A stretch of 64,000 nucleotides of DNA from SB11 sp943370295. GTDB taxonomy: Bacteria; Bacteroidota; Bacteroidia; UBA8524. Both the position numbers and the translations under genes were made by a program. Under the pieces are notes generated by a model. That model made no database searches, was not told the origin of the DNA, and saw only the letters and a program-made list of their open reading frames with translations. Of the stretch, positions 27,240 to 36,010 are shown one piece after another; positions within the stretch are counted from its first letter, which is position 1, and each line of letters starts with the position of its first letter. Location: positions 124,001 through 188,000 of the forward strand of contig CALRQL020000004.1 in NCBI GenBank assembly GCA_943370295.1, written 5' to 3'.

Positions 27240-30200
27240 TTATTTGTTACATCCGCACTCTTCTAATTCATTAAACACGGGCGAGTACACCAAGTTGCTG
27301 CCGCAATTGCTGCAAAAACAACCGCTGCCCTCCAGCGGGGTTAATGTGTGCGTGGCGTATGAGGTAAACACCGAAGCTGCTGTGGTTGCCTCTGCTGTAT
27401 CGGTATCTGCATTAGCGTTTACATTCAGCCAAGCGGGGGCGTGTATGTGCATTTCTACACACTGCACAAAATCTACATACTCCAACTGCTCAATGTGATA
27501 AATAAGGTTGCTTTTGTGTATGGTGGTGCCAAACAGCAACTCAGCATCGCTGTTATACGCCCAAGGGGCTAAAAACTCAGTAATTTTTTCGTGAAGTTTA
27601 TCCAAACATATTCCCACGTCTTCGCCGTCGTAAAAACGCACTTGCAATCGCACTTCCACCTCTTCGTATATTGGGTTTTGTACCTCAATTTTTGCATGCG
27701 GTGTTGTACAGGTGGCAAGGTATGCCTTCACATCTTCCAAGGTACTTTTTGATACTTTGGGCTTCAACGGGTCTAGGGCATTTTGGTTATACGTGTCGGG
27801 CACCATTACCACGGTTACATAACCGGGGGCAAGGGGTTTGTAGCCGTTATCAGCACCGCTGTAATAGGTGTGGTTGATTGCTTTTACGCGGTGTATGCCT
27901 GTAAAGTTTTGCAGTATCAGCCGTTCATAATCCCAAATGGTAATGGCGCGTTTTTTATGACGTAAGCGTTCGCTTACCCGCACATAAAACGTGCTTCCGC
28001 TTTCTTGGGCTGCTCCGCCAAAAGAGGCATAGGGCTGCGATACTCCTTTTACGGATGAGTTGGGGGTGAACAGTTTGCTGATGGTTTTTGCCGCAAGGGT
28101 TTCGCCCGTGGCTTCTAAACCGTTGTGGGGGTAAAACTCGGCTTGTATGGCTTGCGGTAGTATTTGAATGATTTTGCATACCGCGTCGGCATTTGCCGCA
28201 ACAGATAACCGAACCCATATTTTATCGGCAGGCATTAATGTATTGCCGGCATTGGCTGTTGACGGCAGGCTTAGTGTAACAATGCCTGTTTTTAGCAGTC
28301 CGTTGGTATTTTCACGTTGTAATTGGGCATCAGTAAAGTTTACCCATTGGTTATTGCTTAAATATCTCCATTCAACAACTGCGGTATCGGCCTCAGGGTT
28401 AGAGCTGCCTTCGGCTAATTGAAACAACAAGTTCACACTTTGTGGGGGCACGCAGTTCTCGAAACCTAAATACAGCTCGCCTTTGTTACTGAAGGTGGGT
28501 AGCAGGGGTTTTACCTGCAAGCCGCCCGATATGGTATTTTGCTGTGCCGAACCAAAAGGCCCGCAATGGAAAAACTTTGAGGTTGGGCTACTTAGTAGCT
28601 CTATGGTTTCTGTAGCTGTGTAAGTAAGGTAAAACTCCTCAAATTCAGGTGTATAAGGATTGTTGGGAACATAATCTAATTGTTTTGTCTTGTCTGTAGC
28701 AGCCAATCCTAAGATGATGCCTTTTCCATACGAAAGTTGATACTCATCGTGCAAAAAGTCATAGCTATTTAGTTCAAAAGCTAAATACCCTCTGTTTGAA
28801 GTGGTAGCATACCTTTTCCCTGCATCCGTATCTGGGTCTATAGTACTTGTTGTGAAACCCGAAGCTACCCATGTTTTGGGTGAGGTAGGTACAATGTCTG
28901 TAGATTCAAACATTGAAATCGCAGTTCCGTCGTCCCAGTCGTTGCCGCTTAGTAGATAGGGTTTTACGTTGTAATCATTGGTTTTGGGTTTTACCGTTGC
29001 CGAATGAAAGTTTGCATGATAGTCACCAAACTTAACAGCAGGTAGGTTGCGCCATTTAAAAGAGGCTTTTACTTGAGTGATTTTTTTTGAAAAAGCTTCG
29101 TTACTACCTACATAAAACCTTGAGCCGATGACAGGTCGGGCACCAAAAGGCTGCATCGGCTTGGCGGGGTCTAATACTCCTTGCTCGTTTTGAAGTATCA
29201 GGGTCTTAAGCCCTGTAACATCAACCTGTATGCTTACATTTTTAATATTAAGTGTTTTTAACTGTTCAAATGCTGCATTCGTAGTCCCTTTTGCAAAGGT
29301 TATTTTCAGGCAGGGGTATTTTGCATTAAACCCTTCGCCGTGTGTTTTGGAGTCGTAATCAATAATTGCTTTTGCCGCTTTTGAGAAACCGAATTTAATG
29401 GTAAACGTAGCCCCGCTAAGAGTAGCTGATTGTACACCTGCTGCTCCATCGGCTCCCGTGGCCAAGGCAGCGGTGAGGTCTTGCTCTATCCAACCCTTTT
29501 CTCCGGTTGCGGTAATGATAAAATCAGTAATGGCAAGCAACTGCGGTGTTGGGTTGGGGATGTTGGTTTCTAACTCAAACGTAAGGGTCACAATCCGCAC
29601 TCCTTCGGCCATGCGCAGGGTAGGGGATTCTATAGCAAACCCAAACGGGGTTTCTTCGCGGCTTTCATCGCCAAAGGGCAGCCATCCGCTTTCTTCTTTC
29701 GTTAGTTCTTCACCTTTACCGTCGTTACTGTTGGCTATTGCTGAGGCAAACAGTTGGCGGCTGTTTTTAGCATAAATGCTGCAAATGCTGGTGAGCGAGG
29801 ATTTATTTAAACTATAATCATCCGTAAGTGCATACAGTTTTTCAACACCGTTTACTTTTTCACCTGTTTTAAACAAAGTACCTTCTTCAATCTCAAATGC
29901 GGCAATGTGTTTTGCCAACTGACCTATCAGGTACACTTGGTCGGGGATGGCTTCGTTTTCGGTAAAACCCAATACATCGCGATAAAAGAACTCAAGGTGT
30001 TTAGTGCCAAGCGTATTTAAATCGGCTTGCGCAATGGCAAACAATTCTAGGAATGCGGCAAACAGCGCAAAGTGGGGAGCGGTATATCCGGCTTCGTCTA
30101 ACTGCTGGGTAAAAAACTCTTTCCAGCCGCCATTGGGGGTATTTGTATGGTCGTAATAGTTATAATGATTGGCTGTTTCTTTAGTAAACTCCAGCAAGGC

Positions 30201-30314
30201 GTTAAAATCGCGTTCATCAATCTGCACAAATTTCTCTTTCAGGCCTTCGGGAAGCCTTTTCACCTGGCTGGTGCCTTGGCGTTGTACGCCTGCTGTGAAA
30301 CAGTTTAACGACAT
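27240..30314 (-). CDS. eCIS baseplate J family protein, Afp11-like
   Basis: 1024 aa. The C-terminal third carries the baseplate-J hallmarks: RVSERLRHKKRAITIWDYER, YVTVVMVPD and LEDVKAYLATCTTPHAKIEV followed by a beta-strand repeat. The N-terminal two thirds form a large region with beta-rich decorations. The extreme C-terminus is Cys-rich (CFCSNCG, then ECGCNK), resembling a small zinc ribbon. It should bridge hub and sheath in the baseplate. Spacing to gp25 is 8 bp and to the Afp12-like gene 13 bp. Confidence 0.87.
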   Translation of the reverse strand: MSLNCFTAGVQRQGTSQVKRLPEGLKEKFVQIDERDFNALLEFTKETANHYNYYDHTNTPNGGWKEFFTQQLDEAGYTAPHFALFAAFLELFAIAQADLNTLGTKHLEFFYRDVLGFTENEAIPDQVYLIGQLAKHIAAFEIEEGTLFKTGEKVNGVEKLYALTDDYSLNKSSLTSICSIYAKNSRQLFASAIANSNDGKGEELTKEESGWLPFGDESREETPFGFAIESPTLRMAEGVRIVTLTFELETNIPNPTPQLLAITDFIITATGEKGWIEQDLTAALATGADGAAGVQSATLSGATFTIKFGFSKAAKAIIDYDSKTHGEGFNAKYPCLKITFAKGTTNAAFEQLKTLNIKNVSIQVDVTGLKTLILQNEQGVLDPAKPMQPFGARPVIGSRFYVGSNEAFSKKITQVKASFKWRNLPAVKFGDYHANFHSATVKPKTNDYNVKPYLLSGNDWDDGTAISMFESTDIVPTSPKTWVASGFTTSTIDPDTDAGKRYATTSNRGYLAFELNSYDFLHDEYQLSYGKGIILGLAATDKTKQLDYVPNNPYTPEFEEFYLTYTATETIELLSSPTSKFFHCGPFGSAQQNTISGGLQVKPLLPTFSNKGELYLGFENCVPPQSVNLLFQLAEGSSNPEADTAVVEWRYLSNNQWVNFTDAQLQRENTNGLLKTGIVTLSLPSTANAGNTLMPADKIWVRLSVAANADAVCKIIQILPQAIQAEFYPHNGLEATGETLAAKTISKLFTPNSSVKGVSQPYASFGGAAQESGSTFYVRVSERLRHKKRAITIWDYERLILQNFTGIHRVKAINHTYYSGADNGYKPLAPGYVTVVMVPDTYNQNALDPLKPKVSKSTLEDVKAYLATCTTPHAKIEVQNPIYEEVEVRLQVRFYDGEDVGICLDKLHEKITEFLAPWAYNSDAELLFGTTIHKSNLIYHIEQLEYVDFVQCVEMHIHAPAWLNVNANADTDTAEATTAASVFTSYATHTLTPLEGSGCFCSNCGSNLVYSPVFNELEECGCNK

Positions 30315-30322
30315 TGTTTATA

Positions 30323-30769
30323 CTATATATCGGTAGCTTCTTTTAAATAAAAAGGGTACACCATGTTGTTGCGGGTGTTGGTGCTTATCACCGTGTATTC
30401 AACCACTAGCATAATTAAACCCTCGGTTTCGGTAACCAAGGTTTTCACATTATCCAGTTTTATGCGGGGTTCAAAGTAGATGATAGCCTTGCGAACACGG
30501 TCTTTTAGTCGGGTTAGCAAGCCTATGTCCATGCCTTCAAACATTAAGTCCTGCAAGTCGCCGCCGTATTGGGGTTGCATTACCCGCTCACCCAAGGCAG
30601 TTGAGAACAGTATTTCGAGGCTTTGGTTAATGTCTTCTTCTCCTTGGGCAAGATGCACGCCTGCATTACCGCCTGCGGCATGCTTAAAGAAGGCGGGCGG
30701 AAATGTCCATCCTCTGCCTAAAAATGTATTGATATCTTTTGCTTCGGGTTTCACAGTGTTATCCTCCAA
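30323..30769 (-). CDS. GPW/gp25 family baseplate protein, Afp9-like
   Basis: 148 aa, typical for gp25. It contains GRGWTFPPAF, EEDINQSLEILFSTALGERV and QPQYGGDLQDLMFE, the conserved gp25 core. The protein links the baseplate to the first sheath ring. Its start overlaps the end of the PAAR gene by 11 bp. Confidence 0.93.
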   Translation of the reverse strand: MEDNTVKPEAKDINTFLGRGWTFPPAFFKHAAGGNAGVHLAQGEEDINQSLEILFSTALGERVMQPQYGGDLQDLMFEGMDIGLLTRLKDRVRKAIIYFEPRIKLDNVKTLVTETEGLIMLVVEYTVISTNTRNNMVYPFYLKEATDI

Positions 30770-31040
30770 TAATTACAGTTGGGCAGCCTACTGCCGACAT
30801 GGCTCCGCAGGCACAGGTATCAGAAGTGCGCAAGGCAGGTTTGCCGCCGATAAGCACAGTGCCTGAGCCGCTTGTAAAAGGGCTTGACGGTACGTGCCCC
30901 GATTGGGGCGGTAAGGGGCAGGTGTGCATATCGCCCAGCACGGCGGCGGGCTTGCCTCCTATCAAAACATTGGCTACACCGGGGCCTACAATGCTGCCCC
31001 CGTGTGTACTTGCGTCTCCTACTGTTGCTGCTGCTGCCAT
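30759..31040 (-). CDS. PAAR-domain spike-tip protein, Afp10-like
   Basis: 93 aa, the size of a bare PAAR tip without effector extension. It shows the repeated pattern ANVLIGGKPAAVLGD and GTVLIGGKPALRTSD, ending with PTVIIGG. His and Cys residues (MHTC, TCACG) can coordinate the metal at the tip. It caps the VgrG-like spike encoded 7 bp upstream. Confidence 0.93.
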   Translation of the reverse strand: MAAAATVGDASTHGGSIVGPGVANVLIGGKPAAVLGDMHTCPLPPQSGHVPSSPFTSGSGTVLIGGKPALRTSDTCACGAMSAVGCPTVIIGG

Positions 31041-31047
31041 TGGTTTA

Positions 31048-32775
31048 TCAGTTTATTTGTACCATGCTTCCTTTTATGGTGGTGGTGCCGCCCGATGATA
31101 CTTCGGAACCTGCGGAACCTTCTCCCTTAAATTTTGCAGAGGCACTTATCTCCACATTTACGCCTTCTATTTTCACGTCTCCGGTTGCCTTTAGGGTGAT
31201 ATCAGCGCCGCTTTCAAGGGTAATACCGTCGCTGCTTAGGGTAAGTGTGTTATTGTTAGCATCTTTGGCTACAATACTGCCTTCGGCTTCATCAATTACC
31301 ACGCTGTAGCCGCCGGGAGTTTCTATGGTTACGCTGGGTGATTCATCATTAAATACCAGCTTCATCCCGCTACGGGTAACAATACCTTTTTCGTTATTGT
31401 CTTCAGTGGCTTCTATCATCGGTGGAATACCGCTGCTGTAAAGTTTTCCTAATATGATAGCATTGCGCGGGTCGTCGTTCAAAAAACCCAATACCACCTC
31501 GTCGTTCAGTTCAGGAAAAAATATCCAGCCGTGTGAGTCGCCTGCATCCGGGGCTGTCATGCGCGCCCAAATACCTTCTCCTTCGTTATCCACTAAGGGT
31601 AATTTCACTTTCACGCGGCTTTCGCCGTCGGGGTCGTTGTGTATGGCAGTAACAATGCCTATTTGCAGTCCGTTTACCGCGGGTAGTAATCCACTGGCAG
31701 GTTTTTCAACCACATCGTCATAGCGGTGGGCGAACAAATCTTTGGTAATCCCGAATTGTAAATCGCAATACCAGCCCATTTCGTTGTTGAAATAATGGTT
31801 CACAGCAGTGATTACCGTGGTACCGTTAAAGCGGTTTCCGAACCCTTGTAGGTTTATTAATGTGCCTGTGTTGTACTTATGCTGCCCGGTAACTCTTATG
31901 CGGCCTTGTATTTTGCTAAGGCGGCTGTATAGGAGCCTGCTATCGGCCCAAGCCTTGTTTTCTGTTTCTTCAATTTTTCCGCCGTGGTACACGGTATAAT
32001 CCTCCCACTCCATCACACCCGAAAGAGTGCTCCCGTCTAAATCTCCTTGGGTAGCCAAGCTGGGTTCAGAGGCTTCGCTTTCAGTAATCTCCTGATTGGT
32101 ATAGTTCCATGTTTTAGATTTTACCGCAGGAAACTGGTCGCGGGCATCAATCTCCGCTTCAAACTCGTAAGTATCCAGCCCGAAGTTGAAGGTAGTTTCG
32201 GCTGAACCCCCTGAGGGGGCTTTTATTTCTATTTTATTTTGGTTGATAAGCACCCATTTGCCGTTCAGTTCGGCGCGGGTTACTATAAAATCCCAATCGG
32301 TACAGTTGTATTGCACCATTTCTTTGTGGGTTACGCTGGTGCTTTCAATATCTTTATCAATCGATGCTGCGCCTATCAACTCATCAAAAATGTCAGCGTC
32401 TTTTACATCGTTGTACACTTTGTTTTTGCGCGCACCGGTTAGTATTACAGCCTTGTGGCGGCATTCCAATTCAAGGCTCGGGTTTTCATAGTTGTTTATT
32501 TTAATGCCGTGTTTGGTAATGATGCCGTGAAAAATAGCTTGTTTATCAGAGCCGTACCCGGCGTTCACTTGTATTTCAGCTCCGGGCGCAAATATGTCTT
32601 CGTTGCTGTGCGGAAAATCCTGCGTGGCATTGTCACCGTCCATCAGCACAATTTTGGCAACGGGTATTTTGTTCACACTGCTGTTGATGGCAATGCTCAA
32701 AAGACCGTACTGCCCGCCAAGGGCTGTTCCGTTTACCAATATCTCAAACGATGCAATATCTAATGCGGCGGGCAT
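31048..32775 (-). CDS. VgrG-like spike/hub protein, Afp8-like
   Basis: 575 aa. The N-terminal half is a gp27-like hub (SFEILVNGTALGG, then QVNAGYGSDKQAIFHGII). An OB-fold follows at about 350-430 (IGIVTAIHNDPDGESRVKV, EVVLGFLNDDPRNAIILG). A C-terminal beta-helix of short repeats (LTLSSDGITLESGADITL) then forms the needle. It should trimerise to form the cell-puncturing spike. There is no C-terminal effector extension. Confidence 0.93.
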   Translation of the reverse strand: MPAALDIASFEILVNGTALGGQYGLLSIAINSSVNKIPVAKIVLMDGDNATQDFPHSNEDIFAPGAEIQVNAGYGSDKQAIFHGIITKHGIKINNYENPSLELECRHKAVILTGARKNKVYNDVKDADIFDELIGAASIDKDIESTSVTHKEMVQYNCTDWDFIVTRAELNGKWVLINQNKIEIKAPSGGSAETTFNFGLDTYEFEAEIDARDQFPAVKSKTWNYTNQEITESEASEPSLATQGDLDGSTLSGVMEWEDYTVYHGGKIEETENKAWADSRLLYSRLSKIQGRIRVTGQHKYNTGTLINLQGFGNRFNGTTVITAVNHYFNNEMGWYCDLQFGITKDLFAHRYDDVVEKPASGLLPAVNGLQIGIVTAIHNDPDGESRVKVKLPLVDNEGEGIWARMTAPDAGDSHGWIFFPELNDEVVLGFLNDDPRNAIILGKLYSSGIPPMIEATEDNNEKGIVTRSGMKLVFNDESPSVTIETPGGYSVVIDEAEGSIVAKDANNNTLTLSSDGITLESGADITLKATGDVKIEGVNVEISASAKFKGEGSAGSEVSSGGTTTIKGSMVQIN

Positions 32776-32779
32776 GGGT

Positions 32780-33499
32780 TTATACTTTTTCTATGGGTGG
32801 AAAAGCAAGCTGTGTGGCTTGTTTTAATTTTCTAAAGTTGTTCAGGCGGTTCACCTCCGCAATTTTCAGGTAATACTGAGGATCGTTATAAATCTTAAAC
32901 GTCATGTAGGGCAGGTTGTCAGTTCCGTTTGCAATAACGTAGTGAGTAAGGTCGGGGCTGTTACGTTGGGTTTCGGCGGCTTGCTCTTCCAGTGCCTTGT
33001 GGCTCATAAAAGTGCAGTTTACCTTAGCCCGCAATGGTTTACCGTCAGGGGCAAACAGAGAATAGGTAACCTTTGCAGTGGTTAACACTCCCTGAAACAA
33101 CAAGGTGCCCCAATTTACTTTTAAGAAATTAGGACGGTGCGAACTTGATTGCAACTCAAAAGTTAGGCGTAAAAAACGTTGTATCGAGTCTTCTACATGG
33201 CCTTCGGCACGTATCAGTGCAAACTCAGCTTCGTTGCCCGTGTGCGAAGCTCCTGTGGCATCCCATAGCAACTCAATCGTTAGGTCTTTGCCTTTGGCGC
33301 TTTTAAATTGTTGCAAACTGTCAGTGGCATTTTCGGGCCTTTCTGTATCAAACTCGTTTTTGTACTCAACATCATAGGTATTGGGGTTGTACAATACATC
33401 AAAGGTGCCTACCATTTGTGAGTAGGTTTCATCACTATAAGCCTCAATATGGACTTTAGTGAGGTTTCCCGATGGCATAAATACATTTTCAATTCCCAT
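32780..33499 (-). CDS. LysM-domain tube-baseplate adaptor, Afp7-like
   Basis: 239 aa. The N-terminal beta domain is like gp53/Afp7 (FDVLYNPNTYDVEYKNEFD) and is followed by a degenerate LysM-type C-terminus (DPQYYLKIAEVNRLNNFRKL, then TQLAFPP). In contractile systems this protein connects the tube base with the spike; it does not bind peptidoglycan. It lies 4 bp upstream of the spike gene. Confidence 0.9.
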   Translation of the reverse strand: MGIENVFMPSGNLTKVHIEAYSDETYSQMVGTFDVLYNPNTYDVEYKNEFDTERPENATDSLQQFKSAKGKDLTIELLWDATGASHTGNEAEFALIRAEGHVEDSIQRFLRLTFELQSSSHRPNFLKVNWGTLLFQGVLTTAKVTYSLFAPDGKPLRAKVNCTFMSHKALEEQAAETQRNSPDLTHYVIANGTDNLPYMTFKIYNDPQYYLKIAEVNRLNNFRKLKQATQLAFPPIEKV

Positions 33500-33502
33500 G
33501 TG

Positions 33503-33658
33503 TTATCGTTCGTTTTTTGCTTTTACAATGGTTTTTATCTCGTCCACGGCCTTTTTCAGGCGTTTGTCCAAATCGGCATTTGTGGGAGGCGTGCCAGAGC
33601 TTCCGGTACTTTGCCCCACCTGAACCGATACTATTATTTCATTTATTTGTACAGGCAT
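33503..33658 (-). CDS. DUF5908 mini-protein
   Basis: 51 aa from ATG at 33658; a longer reading to 33700 would run into the upstream tube gene and lacks the conserved start. The N-terminus MPVQINEIIVSVQV matches DUF5908, a tiny family found next to tube and LysM genes in Bacteroidota injection-system operons. A Gly/Ser/Thr/Pro linker and a C-terminal helix (DLDKRLKKAVDEIKTIVKAK) follow. The role is unknown; it may be a chaperone or small baseplate component (inference). Confidence 0.85.
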   Translation of the reverse strand: MPVQINEIIVSVQVGQSTGSSGTPPTNADLDKRLKKAVDEIKTIVKAKNER

Positions 33659-33662
33659 AATT

Positions 33663-34118
33663 TTAAATAATAGGTATGGCTCTAAAGTATTGGTAGGCAA
33701 GCTCTACCTGCTCTACCATCAATTGGGGTTCTTGAGCGTTTAATCCCGTTACACTCCATTTTACAGGGTAAGCCTGTACCACATTCCATGCATGCAGTGG
33801 CACGTGGTCTTCGTTTAGTAAAGTGATTAACAGGTCTGATGGGGTGAATTGAAAGCCCTCAACGCCCTGTTTAAACCAAGAAATTAGTTGAGAATGGTTG
33901 AGCATGCCGCGCTTAAGTGTTATGTTACTAAATGTGGCTGTAGTGGGTAGTTTGTGCGAGAAACGGTTTTCGCCGCCTTCTTTAAACTCTTCTGTAGTTA
34001 CTGTTGCATCAAGCCCCGTCACTTCCTGAAAGCCAATGTCGGGTATGCCCGGCACCAGAGCCACCAAGCCAATAAAATTTACACTAAAGTGCAGCCCTAT
34101 GGGTGGGTATTTAAACAT
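33663..34118 (-). CDS. Tail tube protein, second paralogue (Afp5-like, gp19 family)
   Basis: 151 aa. The conserved tube fold pattern is GFQEVTGLDATVTTEEFKEG, a TFSNITLKRGM strand, and an EHVPLHAWNVVQAYPVKW segment. It is a diverged relative of the next tube protein and is nearer the baseplate genes, so it probably forms the tube-initiator ring as Afp5 does (inference from order). Confidence 0.9.
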   Translation of the reverse strand: MFKYPPIGLHFSVNFIGLVALVPGIPDIGFQEVTGLDATVTTEEFKEGGENRFSHKLPTTATFSNITLKRGMLNHSQLISWFKQGVEGFQFTPSDLLITLLNEDHVPLHAWNVVQAYPVKWSVTGLNAQEPQLMVEQVELAYQYFRAIPII

Positions 34119-34136
34119 ATTGCCCTACGGTATTGC

Positions 34137-34568
34137 TTATACGGCTTCTACGGTTAATCCCTCGTGTGCCAACTCAATGCTTTCCATTGCCACCTCGTTG
34201 CCGGTACTGTTAAGCGTTGGTCCTTCAACTTTACAAGGCCAGCAGTTACGAACCTTCCATACCATTACAGGGGCATGTTCTTCGTTCAGCAGGCTGATGG
34301 TTATATCACGACGCTCAATGTTGTTTAGTTTCACGGTGTTCAACCATTTAAAAAACTCATTGTCGCCTTTATAAATACCTCTTTTTAGGGTGATGTTTGA
34401 GTATTTAGGAATACCGGGCATTTTGGTGGTGTGGTATTCGGGCGATACGCCTTCCCTGTATTCAATTGGTTGTACTTCAACGGTTAGTCCGCTTGCTTCT
34501 GTGAAACCGATGCGGCTGCCACCCCATTCAACTTGGAAGTGGAATACCGGAACTGGATAAGTTGCCAT
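34137..34568 (-). CDS. Major tail tube protein (Afp1-like, gp19 family)
   Basis: 143 aa. FHFQVEWGGSRIGFTEASGL, SNITLKRGIYKG and APVMVWKVRNCWPCKVEG are the gp19/Hcp-like tube signature. Stacked hexameric rings of this protein should form the inner tube. It lies 22 bp after a sheath gene and 18 bp before its paralogue. Confidence 0.92.
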   Translation of the reverse strand: MATYPVPVFHFQVEWGGSRIGFTEASGLTVEVQPIEYREGVSPEYHTTKMPGIPKYSNITLKRGIYKGDNEFFKWLNTVKLNNIERRDITISLLNEEHAPVMVWKVRNCWPCKVEGPTLNSTGNEVAMESIELAHEGLTVEAV

Positions 34569-34590
34569 AGTATTTATAATTGATTAGTGT

Positions 34591-35997
34591 TTATGATTTT
34601 TGTAATAGGTGTGAGAATTTAAGGATGATGAACTCGGCAGGACGGACAACGGCCATGCCTATTTCTATATTCAAGCGGCCTTCCAGTATATCCAGTGAAG
34701 TCATTGTTACACCAAGACCTACGTTTACAAAGAAGGCATCAGCGGGTACAGCGCCTTGCAAGGCACCTTGTCGCCAAAGGGTAGTTAAAAAGTTCTCAAT
34801 CATGGTTTTTACCCGCACCCATGTGTTAGCATCGTTGGGTTCAAACACCACAAACTCCGAAGCTTTTTTAATGCTTTCTTCGGCAAAGTTGTAAAAGCGG
34901 CGTACGTTCACATACCTCCACTCGTTATCATTACCGGCCAGTGTGCGCGCACCCCAAACCAGTGTTCCTTTGCCGGTAAAAGTGCGCACCACGTTGATAC
35001 TTTTACCACTGGTAGCATCCACGTTCAATACCCCTTGTTCTTCGGCAGTTACTTTAATGGTAGGGCCAACAATGCTCAACACCGATTCATTTGCAGGAGC
35101 TTTCCATACTCCGCGCTGGTTGTCAACACGGGCATATATGCCTGCAATAGCAGGGGTAGGGGGCACGGTAATGGTTTTTTCTTTTATCTTGGCTATTAAC
35201 TGGCTGTACAAGTTGGGGTTAGCTGTTTTAATGGCTGCTAATGTGTTGCCGTTATAGCTGGTGCCTGAATGTGCTTTTGTGTGGGTAACCGTTAGTGTTG
35301 ATTCGTCAACGGTGTATTTAAGGGTAGTTTGCAAAAAGGGGTAATAGCACATGCCGTAGCTAAGGTTGTTTGCGCTTACGTGGTTATCCCTAAAGCTCTT
35401 AGCATCGTTAAAGCTGTTTCCTGTTTCGCCCCAAATGTCCATTAACACTACGCGGTCTTTTAGTTTTTGCGCTTGTGCCAATGCTGCATCGTAAGCTACT
35501 TTATAGTTGGTAGCTGGCTTATCTGTAAACACCAATATTGTAGGCTCGTCTTGCTTTTCAAGCGATTTTATTGCGTTAGAAACCGCTGTGTCAAAATCAA
35601 AGCCGCCGCCATCGTTGTAATCACCAATAGTAACAATATAACAAGGGCCGCCACCATTGGCAAAATACATTTGCAGGGCGTAGTACATATACTTGCCCGA
35701 TACTTTTGTATTGTCTTCGGTTACGGTAATGGTGCGCACGGCTGTTGCTACGTCAGTACCATCATCAGTAATGGCTACTGTAAGCACCGCGTTTTCGCTG
35801 GCACCTTCGCCAAAAAACCTAACGTATTCGGGCATTGATGTAATGCGAAACGGTTTTGTTATCGCTTTCTTTTGCCCGTCAAGGGCTATCTGTGTGCGGC
35901 CTATAAAGGCAGGTATGGCGGTTGCCACAGGTGCCACGCTTGCAGGCAGCAGGGATACTTCTTCTATATATACCCCGGGTGTTGTATAAGTTGCCAT
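34591..35997 (-). CDS. Contractile tail sheath protein 1
   Basis: 468 aa. The N-terminus TYTTPGVYIEEVSLLPASVA and the C-terminal domain (RTFTGKGTLVWGARTLAG, EFVVFEPNDANTW, GVTMTSLDILEGRLNIEIGM) are diagnostic of the phage-type sheath subtilisin-like/handshake domains. It is closely related over the C-terminal 190 residues to the second sheath gene 13 bp upstream, but lacks that protein's inserted domain. Confidence 0.95.
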   Translation of the reverse strand: MATYTTPGVYIEEVSLLPASVAPVATAIPAFIGRTQIALDGQKKAITKPFRITSMPEYVRFFGEGASENAVLTVAITDDGTDVATAVRTITVTEDNTKVSGKYMYYALQMYFANGGGPCYIVTIGDYNDGGGFDFDTAVSNAIKSLEKQDEPTILVFTDKPATNYKVAYDAALAQAQKLKDRVVLMDIWGETGNSFNDAKSFRDNHVSANNLSYGMCYYPFLQTTLKYTVDESTLTVTHTKAHSGTSYNGNTLAAIKTANPNLYSQLIAKIKEKTITVPPTPAIAGIYARVDNQRGVWKAPANESVLSIVGPTIKVTAEEQGVLNVDATSGKSINVVRTFTGKGTLVWGARTLAGNDNEWRYVNVRRFYNFAEESIKKASEFVVFEPNDANTWVRVKTMIENFLTTLWRQGALQGAVPADAFFVNVGLGVTMTSLDILEGRLNIEIGMAVVRPAEFIILKFSHLLQKS

Positions 35998-36010
35998 AGT
36001 TTAATAAGGT

